This document shows, piece after piece, positions 46,910-59,053 of a DNA stretch of 64,000 nt. Below the pieces are notes generated by a model. The model did no database searches. It saw only the letters and a list, made by a program, of their open reading frames with translations, and was not told the origin of the DNA. Both the position numbers and the translations under genes were made by a program. The stretch comes from Acorus gramineus (taxonomy: Eukaryota > Streptophyta > Magnoliopsida > Acorales > Acoraceae), in contig CM060855.1 of NCBI GenBank assembly GCA_030737835.1, positions 13,542,114 through 13,606,113 of the forward strand. Direction: 5' to 3'. Numbering within the stretch: the stretch's first letter is position 1; every line of letters starts with the position of its first letter.

Positions 46910-47882
46910 TTGTTAAACATGTAAAAAAAAATTCCAACGGGATATATACCTCATTACTGTGAGTGCAACCAGGCAGCTATAAAATGACATGAGTGTAAGC
47001 TGATAGTAATAATGCATTACCACAAAATTATTGATAAACAATGCCTTGATTGCTCCATCAGCCAGACATGAGATGAATGTAATGGGGGAACAATATGTGT
47101 CCCTGTCAAATCCATCAGAAGACACAAACTCACTAATCAGCTGTTACAATGGGTTGATTCTGACTAGCCCATGCATCAGGTGAGCTTGAAACTAGCAGAG
47201 CAAGCAAGCCAAACATTCTCACCATTTTGCAAATGAAAAGTTGGCCACAATATTTCGTAACAGTCTGATTAGCACACCAAGAATTTGGTACAAAAATACC
47301 TAGTCCAGAAAAAAAAAAAAAAAAAGGTGCTGGCTCTGCTATACAAAGTGCAGAGCTGGCATTTTCTGCAACATGTTTCACCATACTGTTCAACTTGAGT
47401 CGCATGCTGCTGCCCGAAGAACAGCATTATCCCATGCAAATTGCTGGCTAGAAATTTCCCTGATAAAATCTGCTCATCTTCGAGTTAAAATGGTTATGTT
47501 ACAATTTTACTCTTGCCCATCTTCCAAACTTGGAAGAGAATATGATTTCTAGTTCAGCTAATTGCAACAATGGTTGACAAGTAGGTTTGAATATGAATAA
47601 AACAATAAAGAGAAGAATACACATTAGAATAAAAGAGTTCGAATAAATGGCCTGATTAAATAGGGAAATGGAATCAGGTATGGCATGCATATTCTGAAGA
47701 GATGAATAAGAATATACTGCACCAAAACTCCACTGACCTGAATGAGGCTTGAAAGCAGAGACTGGATTCTGGGCAAAACAGCCTTCCTCTTTTGCAAGGC
47801 AACATGCTACTATGGCACTTTCAAAGCACATGTTGGAGTGGACAAGCCCATCATGTATGGAAGTCTACAATGAAATTTTTTA
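46910..47882 (-). other. Probable 3' UTR of the DENND6-like gene
   Basis: Downstream of the stop at 47883 the sequence is less AT-rich than true intergenic DNA here. On the minus strand it contains 3'-UTR-like text such as TTTTTGTACCAAATTC and TGTGCTAATCAGACTG. Two short minus-strand frames (47831-47499, 47405-47133) have no family match and are best read as UTR. The poly(A) site is not fixed. Confidence 0.45.
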
Positions 47883-50800
47883 TCAGCCCAGGCTGCCTTG
47901 AAGAAGGGATGCAGTTTGGGGGTTAATAAGAAGACACTGTTGCATGTCTTTTGGAAGCACTTCAAACACTGTTTGCAGATCCCCCATCAGTTTTTGGCAG
48001 GCTACAGAGGAATCTGTGCTTCCTCTTCCAGATTGCTGAGAAAATTACAAGATACATGGTAAATTCGATTCTATGGCATGGAATCTGATCTAGTGACAGA
48101 ACTACAACAATTTCCATGTTTCCCAGGATAGCAAGAATCTAGATGTTGTATGACAATGAAGGCACACATTGCACATGTATCTGTTAAAATTCATTTTAGG
48201 GACACTCATGAATATGATGTCAGTGCAAGATGAGCTTGCTTTAAAGACAGAATACAAACAGGCCCAGGAGAACAAAACTGGCCTATATTCAGCGCAAGAT
48301 GTTGACTTCCCTTCCTACCTTCCATGACTCTCGAAAAAGTTAAAAGATACATAAGCATACTACTAGGATAATTCCTAGCCTGTATTCAGTGTTCATCATA
48401 TTTGGATGATCATATAAAGACAAAAGATGGCACTAAGGAAAAAAAAATATAGAAACGGATACTTATAATTCATCGTAAATGAGATTAATTTGCTAATAAT
48501 CCAATTTATAGCCAACAGCAGTTCTCATGCCACCTCATCAGGTATGGCTCCTCACTCAGTGCCTTTAACCCATCCCCAGATGTCTGGATGATAGATGTGG
48601 CCAATTATCATATTGTCGTAGAAGAAAAGCAGAGGAGCGAGAACACGAGCATATTCACTACTTTCCTTACTTGACAAGGATGTTGATAGTGAGGCCTTCT
48701 ACCAAACTTGGGACATTATTGTTGCTGCTACAGATGGTGGACAATTAAATGTCAATTGGGCCAGCCTAGGATATGGGACCTAGGTGGGCCTGGCTCAAGC
48801 TATGAGACTCAAACTGTTTAAGTACTTACATCTCTGTAATGCAACACCTAGGTGTCTTTGATGTATCTGGCCACTATATGATAAATAGGCATATGCCAAA
48901 CCCACATCAGAGCTCGAATACCCCAGGGATCTAAGAAATAGATAACTGGTCAAAGGTAAAAAATAAAATTACACCAAAAGTTGTATGGTAAGAGCTGCCA
49001 GAACCAAAAAAGCCTGTCTAGCCATTTAAAGTTTAGTAACTCTGGCCCAGAAGGAGAATTCTTCCTTCCCATGAATCTTGGTAGATTCCGTGGAAGGAGA
49101 AATTTGGCTTGGAATGTCCAAGAATAAATACAGGAATAAAGGATTCCAAACGCAATTTTCCAGGGTGTTTCAGCATTATGAGAATGAGAATGAATGCCAA
49201 ATAAGCCCTTAAGTGTGTGTCGTCCTATAAGTATGGTGGTATGTTATGTGTCAATTGGGTTGGCAAAGGGTATGAGACCTCTGTGGCCAAGTATCAACCA
49301 TTTTGTACCACCAAAGCCCAAGTGATATTGGCATATTAGTTAGATATACAATATGTGAAAGTCCCTTTATTAATGATACAAGACTCAGAAGGGAGGTTGA
49401 ATAAGTCTTTCTAGAATTCTACTCAGTTTAAAAAATCAAAGTTAATTTCAATTCCAATTTTTTCATATAGATGCATGCACTCATTCAATATGCACATCAA
49501 AAATACTAGGCAGGCATAAAGAATTTTTAAGAGTACCATTGAAAGTAAAATGGCACCTAGAAGACGGAGACGCAAAAAGAGTGATAATAGCATTCTCGCA
49601 AAATTCCAATTGCCCGTTCCTCAGCAAGTTATTGGAGTATCTAGTTGACTTTCAATGAATGCTTATTCCAATGGAAGAGGATATACGAGGAGAACACGTG
49701 AGTAAATGATGTACCATTTGTATTCTTGGTGTGGAGATTCCTTCCACGGTTACATGCTCTTGGTCTGCGTAACAAGGGGTTTCATTTGTCTTCTCATTCT
49801 GACTTTTGGTTTTGATGGATGTTTTCATAGTTAACTACATTTATTAATTCTACTAATCTTTGCCTGGAGATCCCTCTCCTTTTGTTCGGGAGATATCTAT
49901 TAATAAGATCGCACCTACATTTATCTCAAAAAAGTAAAAAATGTGAACCATTAGTCAAAATCCAGACTTAATAACCAATTGAAGATAACAAAAGGGGTGA
50001 CTATCAATTGATGGTCAATACAAACTTCATGTTGGATGATGTAGTAGAAGGGGACAAGGGTGACACCAAGGATGAGTTGTCTGACAGTGACCCAAGGCCA
50101 ACATATTTGTATGGTGAAATTCCACCCAATATTAAAATTTGAATATAGAATTTGAATTTCACATAACCACCAAAATTTGAATTTCAATCTTCAGTCTAAT
50201 TTAAGTTCATGATTAAATGGATTTGTTATATAGGTTAGTAGATTAAGTTGTTAAAATAAGATTTTAAAATAGATTGTTGGAGAAGCCAATGCAAGGGTCG
50301 ATTAGGCCTAGGCACTCAGCGGCGCTGCCCCCATTGGCTCTCAGTAGTTTCAATTGTAAGACTGACGATAAGTACTCCCTAGATTGATTGACCGTCAGAA
50401 AGGAAAGCTTGATTGATGGTGTGTAAGGAAAGCTTCTCCTTTAATTTCTTCATCTATAAGAGGAAACGGAAGTTGCTCCCATTAAAAAAAATATTCTTCG
50501 TTCCTTCTTTTCATTTCTTTTTTTTTTTTTTGGTGGGTAATCAAAAAATTTATTCACGAATAAATTATGTAAATGTATATGGGAAGATAATTCAAATCAC
50601 ACGAAAGAGGGAACTCAAGGGTCACTAGGACTCTCAAGTGCATCACTTAGCATGAAATGGATCATCTGAGTGTTAGCATTTACATGTATATAAAAAGAAC
50701 TGAAAAAAAAAAGAGGAAAATCATTAACATTATAGTAAGAAAATTATTTCCAATAATTAAAGAAAGATATTTTTTATTAAAGATAATAATTATGTTGGCA

Positions 50801-53800
50801 CTCTTATGTTATGCAATTTCTGATCACCTCTGCTTGCTAAAGGTTCAAAAAAAAATTGCTTGCTCAAACTCATAATAGAAAAGTCTGTAAGTCAATTCTT
50901 TCCTAACCTCATCGAGTTGTTATCTATGCATCCACAAACATATCTTGATTGGCCTTGGATGGAGTATTCACCTTGAGTGACACTGTGGCAGATATCTGGA
51001 GTCACTCTGCCATGGCATCTTAAAGGGTTTATAATTTTCCTTACTTCTTCCTCTATATCCTTGCCTAAATCCCATATCCTATCTATGTTTGAACACTCTG
51101 TATTGGCTTCATTCTGAAAAATATCTCTTAATTAAAACAACTCACTCCCAAATAACATTGTTCAGCTCCCCTCATCTCAATTAAGCTCAGTTAACCTTGT
51201 TCTAGCTGTCGTAAAGTTGGGCTTTTGGCTTAACTAGAAATTCAGAGCATTTCAACTTGCCACTCTTGCAAAACAGAGCACTTAACCTCCTTGGATTCCT
51301 CAGTTTGTTAATGATCACTTCTCTTTGAACACACTGAAACAACCGTTCAGGTATCATCCATGAAAAAACCTAGCGTTTTTCCTTAACCAAAAATCAGATG
51401 ACTGTGAACCAGGATCTCCTGGAAAAAAAACAATCAATGATTGTTTAACTTCTTTGGAACTGATCATTGTCCATGATTAACATATTGCCATAGACTAATC
51501 TTCAAATATAATCTTCATATCTGCAATCATGTAGGACCCAATTACGAAAGATTTTTGCCTTTGGGCTATGTACACCATGTTTTTAGAGAATATTTTTGGG
51601 TCAGTGAAAATTTTTAACATGCACTGCGGACGCTTATATGCCAGCGCCACGAGAGGATGATCATTGAGGTTTTCTTGTTGTCTTTTTATTACTAGTCAAA
51701 TCTTCTCTTATCAACGGGAGCAAGACTCAAGTCACCCCTAAGCGAAAAGAGGATACCTCTACCAACCTGCCAAGAGGTGATTTGGTTGATCATTGAGGCT
51801 TGATAGCTAGACTTTCTCGATTCTGGGGCATATAAATGCCTTGTCAACATGTTTCAGACTTTTTTTCCATTCTCTTTCTTTCTTGTTAGTTCTTCTGTTT
51901 GTTGGCCATGTACTCCATGTTCTATCAATATATCAGTGGAGCATAGTCTACACATTTCATTTTCCATAAAATAAAAAAAATCTCAAGTTAGAGGGTTACA
52001 TGACAGCTAGAGTAATCAACTATTTATATATGAATGGGTTACGTTATATTGGTTGAAAAAATTCAGGAGGAATTCATCAGGGCCTCGGACAATTAGTAGA
52101 AATTTGAAAGATGCTAGATTTCTCAGATGCATTCCTTATACAATCTTAGTCTAGAGAAGTTAAAAAGAAGCTTATTGGTTTCCATGGGCGCTATATACCA
52201 TAACATATATGGGCAACATCCTGGGCTGAAGTACAAATAGGAGACTTTCTAAACCTCTGAATACCATCCAAGCAATATTATAATCTCAAAGAAATGAAGC
52301 ACGTTGAGTTCCATCTAATTCTTAAGTGGTCATTCAAGAAGAAGAAGAAGGAAGGCTCATCAACATGCATGGTCACTCTCTCACTCACATGCAGGTAATG
52401 CACACACTTTATTCAAGTAGATTTATGCACATTCTCTAAACAAGTTCATTCGAACCATATTCAAAGCAATTAAGACACCGGATCTGCAGAGCATAACGTC
52501 CAAATGCCCCATAGTGCATTTCGATGTTCTAGCAGTTTTTGCCAGTTCACAAAATAGTTTGATCTTATTTAGACTTGATTGATCACATTTTCAAATGTAG
52601 TCAGGATGGTCATATTTTAGTCCGGACAATTTTGAATTTTAAAATTTCAGATTACTTGTCAAACTCTGATAAGCCAAATCCTATCAAATCAAATACAACT
52701 TTACTCCTATACGTATTGAAGATTGCCTAGACATTTAAAGGGTCGTCAGGACATTTTTTGTCCAGAATATTCGGGGACTGTTCTTTTTAATTCTGTTCAC
52801 TATGAAAAGGCATATTGCATCTGAGTTTTTCTTAAGATGGCCGAACCATAATTATAAGAGAGTTTTTGAGAATCATAACCCTGCTCCCATACCCACCTTC
52901 AAGAGACTTTTGAAAACCCTAATCCTGATCTCTTTAAAACATTCCTTCAACACTCTTGTGAGAGTTGATCCAATTATGATCCAGTTTGTTGTGGGGGAAC
53001 CGGGTCAGCAGACTTTTCATTCCAGGATCAGGGATGGGGATCTAGAAGAAGATGGTATCCTCTGCTTCAGAAAACACCACTACTGACAAAGCCGTTCAGG
53101 AAGAAAGAAAAAATGCTACTTGGTGTCGCAAATATAATAGTTGCAGGAGTATTTGGACAAGCTCCGAGGAGGAGCGCTTTTCCACGTAGATCCAAATATG
53201 TGTCTCAGTGGTTGTGTGTGATTGTTTATTTAATTGATTCATTGAATTCTCATGTTTGAATGATCAGCAAATAAAAATGATTAATAATCTATCTAAATCA
53301 TGAAAAAGTCCAACACACACTAGGCTAGACCTATTCACCACCTTCCCCCACTCTCCCACACCACCCCCCCCCCCCCCTCCCCCCCGGCGATCTTGCATCA
53401 CTACATATTGGTTCTAAGATCAACTATTCCAGTTATTCAGTAGACCTGTTTTACATGAGTTCAAGAATATATTCATTCACTTGAAACTGTTGAAGGGAAC
53501 AAGATGGTAATAAGATAAATGGGCCCAGAATCTACAATTTTTTCACATCAAAGAAGTTCCTCAATAAAGGGAACCCTAGAAGATTTTATAAAATTATCTA
53601 GAATTAATGTAGAATTATAGGTAAGAATAATGCAATTTGGCTTAGAGTGATCCTAAATGTTGGGAGAGTGTCATACTATCCTTTTATAATTTTTCTTTTC
53701 TATAGAACTCCATTTTTCTAATTCAAAACATAAAGGATTTGACCAGTTCCACAATCCAAGTTTCTTTTTGCGTGTTTAGCATATTTAAGAATGCGATCAA

Positions 53801-56800
53801 GTCTCTCATTCTTGGCACAAGTAAAATCACAAGTCGAGCCCATAAGAATACAATTTCAATGGCTATTCTACACATTGAGATTGTCATTCCATATGCCAGT
53901 GAGGGCCACTTGTTACCACAAAAGAGCCAAAGTATCAAATATTATGTGTTAGACAATGCTTTGTGATAAGAAGCTTCTAAGGGAAAAGCAATAAGAGAAA
54001 GCCAAACAAGAAAGAGGTTAACAGGTAGTATATTAACGACTGGAAGTTGTTTGGAAACGTGTTATGGTGGACACTCGGTTAAAAAATTGAATAGTTCAGT
54101 GATTCAAAACTTTTGTTAAGCATTTGATAAATTTGAGAGTATAAAATATTAAAATCTTTTTGGCCCAAGTAAATTTTATGGGCGAGGGCAGAAAAGAAAC
54201 TCTAACTCAAGCTTCATAAGTGGAGCAGGTCCTAGTTCCCTAGTGCACCTAGTTTGATTCCCTAGTGATTTTCCAATGGGCACAAGGAAACTCCTTAGCT
54301 AGGTGTAGGTAGAATTATTTGGGCATTGTGAGCCATGCATGAGGGAATGGTAGCCATTTTGAATCTTGAGTCAAGTCTCTATGCCCACTTCTTTTGGCTG
54401 CCCTAAATTATAGCAGATATATCATTTCTATAGTGATTGTTGTTCACCATATTTGCCACTCCATTCCTACCTTGGCACAGATAATAATAAACTTGAAGCA
54501 GAGACTTATATGGGACAAGTAGCAAATGAACCAAAATTGAACACTATGATCAAGAACCATTTGTAAGCTAAGGTGACCTTGGAAACAGCAAATATGCTTT
54601 GCCCCAGGCAACAGAAAACTCGTTCACTAAGATAAAGAGGCAAAGGCTCCTAGCATAGGACACTGTTTTTTTATGTGAGAAACAAAAATTTCAAAGTATC
54701 ACCAAGGTTTCCTAGCGCTTCCCTAGTTGTAAATGATATGGATGGAGCATAAAAATACTTCAAAGCTGAAATGAAGGACCTTTGTGCATGAGATCAAGGA
54801 ACTTGTGGGCATCACTTCCCTTCTCTAACCCACCAAGCATGGGAACATTATAGAGCTTCACAATCAATGACTCTTTAGGACTTACCAGGCAGATGCTAGA
54901 GAAGAAGTGATTTTAATAAGAAAACTAACACATGAGAAATGCAAAACTCCCAAAAGGAGGCATTAAAGTATACAAAAGAAAGTCACTTGTCTATATAAAG
55001 TTTTTTTTTTTTTATCTACACGTGGTAGACAGTTAAAAGAACAAGCTTTTGTAAAATGCCAGCACATGCGTAATGGAGATCAATTGATAACCAAAACTCA
55101 TTTGTTGTGCTCTTATATCATGAGTTCAAAATCATTAAATGGGGAATAAAGAAAACTCGATGTCAAAAACCTAAGGTTACCTGGATTTCGGCAAGCAGAT
55201 GCCGCTGGATGGCATTAAAAGAATCGACAACCTCCAACTCGGACATCTTTGAAATGAATGTTTTAATATCAGCCACGACCCGCGCCTGCCTCCACAACCG
55301 ATGCTGCTCTTGCTCAGCAGCCTCACGCCTCTTTCTGAACCACGGCATGAAATTGTTCCCTTCTAGAAATCGCCTAAATGAAAACCAACCTTTGTAATCC
55401 AATCTCCGGGTTTTTTAGACATTACATATATAATCCATAACCAAACATTGAAAGAAAAGGAAACCAATAAAGATTCACCACACAACAATGCTAAACAGAA
55501 TAAGATGTACACACTTGGAAAGATCTTCACCTGTAAAGGTCGAGCCAATTCGGTCTCATCCTTTTCGACAAGTACTTCCCTAAACCTCTATCTGACAAGC
55601 TATTAAGGAACTCACCACCATTGAAGGGAGGCAGAGGCGGAGGATCAACGAATGGAGATACACCCTCCAATGGGGTTGTAGCCCTCAAATAAGGTCCAAA
55701 AGGGGCTAAGAAGTTCGTCGTGAGCTCCAAGAAATGCCGCCTCAAGATCTCATTATTTACGACCGTCATAGACTCTTCCACCCTTAGAGATGCACCTACA
55801 TCAACCAGCCTATTCAGAACGGACGTATCAGGTTTTGTCGTCGCAGCATAAGAGCTCCATATAGCCTCCCTGTGTTCAGTCATCAGGCAAAGCGGGCCAT
55901 CCCTCCTCGCCCTCACCGCATTCAGCAACCCTGTAGGGGAGAACTTCTTGAGATTCTCCACATTCAAAGGTCCAGTACGACGAACAGAATCCGAGCGGGC
56001 AGGAGGCTTGACGGGTGGGCTTCCGACAGAGACAACATGGGGCATGTTCTTCAACGCCTTCAAGAAGAAGAGGTTGGTCACTCCGAGCAACATCGGCGGG
56101 AAATCGTCATGGTCATCAAGGGAGTTAAGGCGAGAGAAGTCAGAGTCATGGATGGTAAAGTAAGGCCTGAAATCAACACTATAGAGGAGAGGCGCAACCA
56201 GGCTGACGAGACCCGCGACGGCCTCGCAACACTGACCGGGCGTCGGCGCGACGACGAGAAGCGGTTCACCTATGAGCACGAGCTCCCAGAGCGTCCACAG
56301 CTGCAGAAGCAAACCCCGGAAGACCCCGAAGAGGTCGGCGTCGTGGAAGAGCCCCTGCGGGACGAGTTGGTTCGACGGGGAGAGCGAGGAGAAGGTGAGG
56401 GCGGGGGGGAGGTGGACCTTGAGCTTGGCGGCGCCGATGGGGAGGTCGATCGGGCAGTCGAAGCGGGGAGAAGGCCAGGAGGCGATGCAGGAGGCGACGT
56501 GGTGGAGGGCGCGGACGCCGATGTCGAAGCAGAGGGGGCCGAGGATGCGGAGGAGGGGGCGGAAGACGGAGGAGTAAGGGAAGTGGGAGAGGATGACGAC
56601 GGATTTCTGTTCGCCGCCGCGACGGAGGCGGTCGTCCTGTCGCTGGCGGTTGAAGACGTAGCCGTAGAGGAAATGAGAGGGGGGGGAGTGGTGGTGGGTT
56701 CGGCGGAGGCGGAAGAAGAAGGTGGAGTCGTGGATGGAGGAGCGATTGGGGGTGGGGTTGGGATCGGGGTTGCGTTGGGACATGGAGTCGGGGAAGGAGG

Positions 56801-56993
56801 AGAATGCGATCTGGAGCTCCTCTTCTTGAGAGAGGGAGACGGACGAGGGGTAGCAGGTCTCGACTGTCTGGCCTCGCTCGAGATCGAAGCGGATGACGCA
56901 GAGGGCCACGATCCATCCGCGGAGGGAGAGGAGTTCATCATCGGAGAGAGGTGGGGGTGGTTGTTGGGGAGTGGATGGGGATTGTTGGTTCAT
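47883..56993 (-). CDS. DENND6-like DENN-domain protein (three exons)
   Basis: Exon 1 is 56993..55531, exon 2 55373..55181, exon 3 48035..47883 (TGA). All introns are GT-AG and phases match (2, then 0), giving 602 residues, close to plant DENND6 homologues. Residues ~24-100 hold the upstream DENN signature (LRGWIVALCVIRFDLERGQ, IAFSSFPDSM, FFFRLRR). About 130-160 reads SVVILSHFPYSSVFRPLLRI, and the core DENN block covers ~232-285 (LWTLWELVLIGEPLLVVAPT). Exon 2 adds FLEGNNFMPWFRKRREAAEQ and a helical segment. Exon 3 ends with GDLQTVFEVLPKDMQQCLLI, the conserved tail. Family knowledge: DENN proteins are Rab GTPase exchange factors; animal DENND6 acts on Rab14 in endosomal traffic. A role in plant vesicle traffic is inferred. 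Exon 1 is GC-rich. Confidence 0.9.
48036..55180 (-). other. 7.1-kb intron 2 of the DENND6-like gene
   Basis: Donor GTAACC at 55180 and acceptor TTTTCTCAG at 48036-48037. The intron is moderately AT-rich, with a poly(C)-rich run at 53364-53385, poly(T) tracts (50518-50532, 55000-55013) and no intact gene. Bases ~52480-53400 have GTCCGGACAATTTTG and GTGAGAGTTGATCC phrases and a weak TTGGTTCTAAGATC (53410-53423) that might be a decayed LTR and primer site. I could not find ends or a duplication. Confidence 0.75.
53364..53385. repeat. Poly(C) tract
   Basis: About 22 bases, all C except one T, inside the long DENND6-like intron. On the transcribed strand it is a G run that could form a G-quadruplex-type structure. 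Confidence 0.9.
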
Positions 56994-57130
56994 TTTTTTT
57001 TTTGTATTTGTTTTTGCTGATTTGGATTGGGAGTTGTTTTTGCAATGATTGATGTATGTGTTCTACTAGGATGGGAGAGTAGATGGGGCTGGGGAAAGAG
57101 AGCTGCTTCTGCTTCTGTTTTGGAGGTGGT
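56994..57130 (-). promoter_or_regulatory. 5' leader and promoter-proximal region of the DENND6-like gene
   Basis: On the minus strand the ATG at 56993 is preceded by an A-rich then CT-rich leader. The stretch 57080-57130 is rich in CAGAAGCAGAAGCAGC-type text. No clear TATA box is seen. Confidence 0.35.
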
Positions 57131-57574
57131 GGTCCTCCTCCCTTTTCATTGTAGCTGGGGGAATGAATGCTTGGTTTTGCTGAAATTTTTTTTTAGTTTT
57201 TAGTCAATCAAGCACATGTTAAACTCCAACTAATTTGAGGTTGGAGTTGCCGTCTCTGAAGATGTTCTCTCATCGGAAAATGATGTGTGTACTTATCAAT
57301 CTGCAGGTTTCAATTGGTTTGATTGTTTTTAGAAGTAAATACTCACCTCCATATACATACATGATTATAAACAATAAATCAGTACATTTTTTTTAAATGA
57401 AAAATATTTAATTGAGCGGTACACTGCACCCCTAGTGGAGATTATATTGCACTCAGGATAATATATATTACACTGCTGAAGTGTATAATCGACTGGTGGC
57501 CTTTTTTAGAGTGCAAATGGGGCCGCAAATGGGATTGGATGTATTAGCACTCTTCTAAACTGTAATCACACATT

Positions 57575-57941
57575 AATGGACTAGTCATACCTAATTTATG
57601 AGAGACCGGATCCAGTCAGAACTAGATTTGATTAGTTTTGTGCAGTATCAAACTGGACGACGTGAAAATCAAAGTGCATCACCTATAAATCGAACTGCAC
57701 AATCAATTATTGAGTATATATTTTACTCTTTTATTGGATCCAGACAATTATTGGGAGAAAATATGAATTCCTAAGTATCATCGGTATCCAATAGGAGAGT
57801 GAAATATATAATCAACAATTCGTTGTGTAATTCGATTTATAAGTGGTGCAGTTCGATTTCCACATCGTCCAGTTCGATACTGACTGAACTAACTAGATCA
57901 ACTGGATCTGGTCCTAGTTTATGGACAGCTAGAAGTGGTCA
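57575..57941. mobile_element. Palindromic MITE upstream of the DENND6-like gene
   Basis: The two halves are inverted copies: left GGATCCAGTCAGAACTAG and CCTATAAATCGAACTGCACA, and the same text complemented in the right half (GTGTAATTCGATTTATAAG, CTAGATCAACTGGATC). The right end ...AAGTGGTCA is shared with the copy at 18190-18450. The exact duplication is not resolved. Confidence 0.7.
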
Positions 57942-58226
57942 ATGTGTTTTGACAACATATACTAATTGATCGATTAAGAAAGATCAATGTGTATATACGA
58001 TTGAATGGTGACTAAATGAGAAGGAATCACAAAAAAAAAACAAAATTGAATAAAAAGGGCATTGCACGATTCCTGCGATGGAAAGGTATCAACCGTAACT
58101 GTCTCCTTGATATATGAGAAGCAATTATCGAAAAAAAGAAAAAAAAATACAAGGATATAAAGGGTATTGTACATATGCTAGTTCAGGGGACTTCTGACGA
58201 GACCTAAAACTTGGGCATAAAAATAA

Positions 58227-58683
58227 GAAATTTTTATTTTTAAGTCCCTATAAACATGCCTACTTAGAGATCGGTCCATCACTTCTTCATATTTCTTTTT
58301 TAGTTTCCATATTTAATCGCATATTTGGTTTTTAGTCCCTCCGTCAAACGTCCGTCCATAAACCGTTAATTTGTGTAATGTGATTTATTTTTTAAGTCCT
58401 TGTAAACTATGTTATTTAGTTATTAATCTCTCCCTTCTTTATATTTTACAGGGACTAATCACTAAATAACATAGTTTACAGAGATTGATCACTAAATAAC
58501 ATAGTTTATAAGGACTTAAAAATAAAATCACGTTTCACAAATTAACGGTGTATGAACGGACATTTGACTGGGGGACTAAAAACCAAATATGCGGTTGAAT
58601 ATGGAGACTAAAAAAAAATATAAAGAAGTGAGAGATCAATCTCTAAATAGACATGTTTACATAAACTTAAAATTAAAAATCCC
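58227..58683. mobile_element. Mutator-like foldback MITE between two divergent genes
   Basis: 457 bp, a nearly complete palindrome (arms ~220 bp). Shared text includes AAGTCCCTATAAACATG near the left end, and ACTTCTTCATAT and ACCGTTAATTTGTG in the left arm with their complements in the right. The 9-bp target duplication TAAAAATAA is perfect at 58218-58226 and 58684-58692. The left terminus has changed from GGGAT to GAAAT. Confidence 0.85.
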
Positions 58684-59004
58684 TAAAAATAATTATTATA
58701 TATATATATATAGATAAAAAATATATGTCGTTCTATTTTAAATTGAATATACCGCGAAACGCATGTGTAAGAGCATCTCAAATCCTCTATCTAAATGTAT
58801 ACCCAACCATAAATTTGAGTAAAAGTCATCCAAAAATCTCTCCATCCATTTTATAACTATACCAAATTAAGTTGTTACTAACACTTTTAATTAATGTTAC
58901 AGTGAGGACTTCTATGCCATTTTAACAGATATTGTGGATTTTTTCAGTAATTTCACTGCTATCTCCCCCTCTCCGTGTGAGATAAGGAGAGAGTGAGCGA
59001 GTTT

Positions 59005-59053
59005 GAGAGAGAGAGAGAGAGAGAGAGAGGATAGAAGAGAGAGAGAGAGAGAG
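59005..59053 (+). promoter_or_regulatory. GA-rich 5' leader of the RPL29 gene
   Basis: A (GA)n tract with one interruption (GGATAGAA) directly precedes the ATG at 59054. GA/CT-rich leaders are common in plant housekeeping genes. An ATG at 59003 is in frame but would encode only an artificial RE repeat, so I prefer the start at 59054, which begins a plausible transit peptide. Confidence 0.6.

Noticed and set aside
47133..47831. Two minus-strand frames of 90 and 110 residues
   Set aside because: They follow the DENND6-like stop codon, have no family match and read like 3' UTR.
52802..53086. 94-residue plus-strand frame in the long intron
   Set aside because: No recognised domain and opposite to the host gene; at most part of a decayed LTR.
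56266..56941. Pro/Arg- and Ser/Pro-rich minus-strand frames overlapping DENND6 exon 1
   Set aside because: Alternative frames of the same GC-rich exon with no domain content.
55872..57020. 382-residue plus-strand frame opposite DENND6 exon 1
   Set aside because: It is a low-complexity Glu/Gly/Arg-rich shadow of GC-rich exon 1; the minus-strand frame matches a known family and has correct splice sites.
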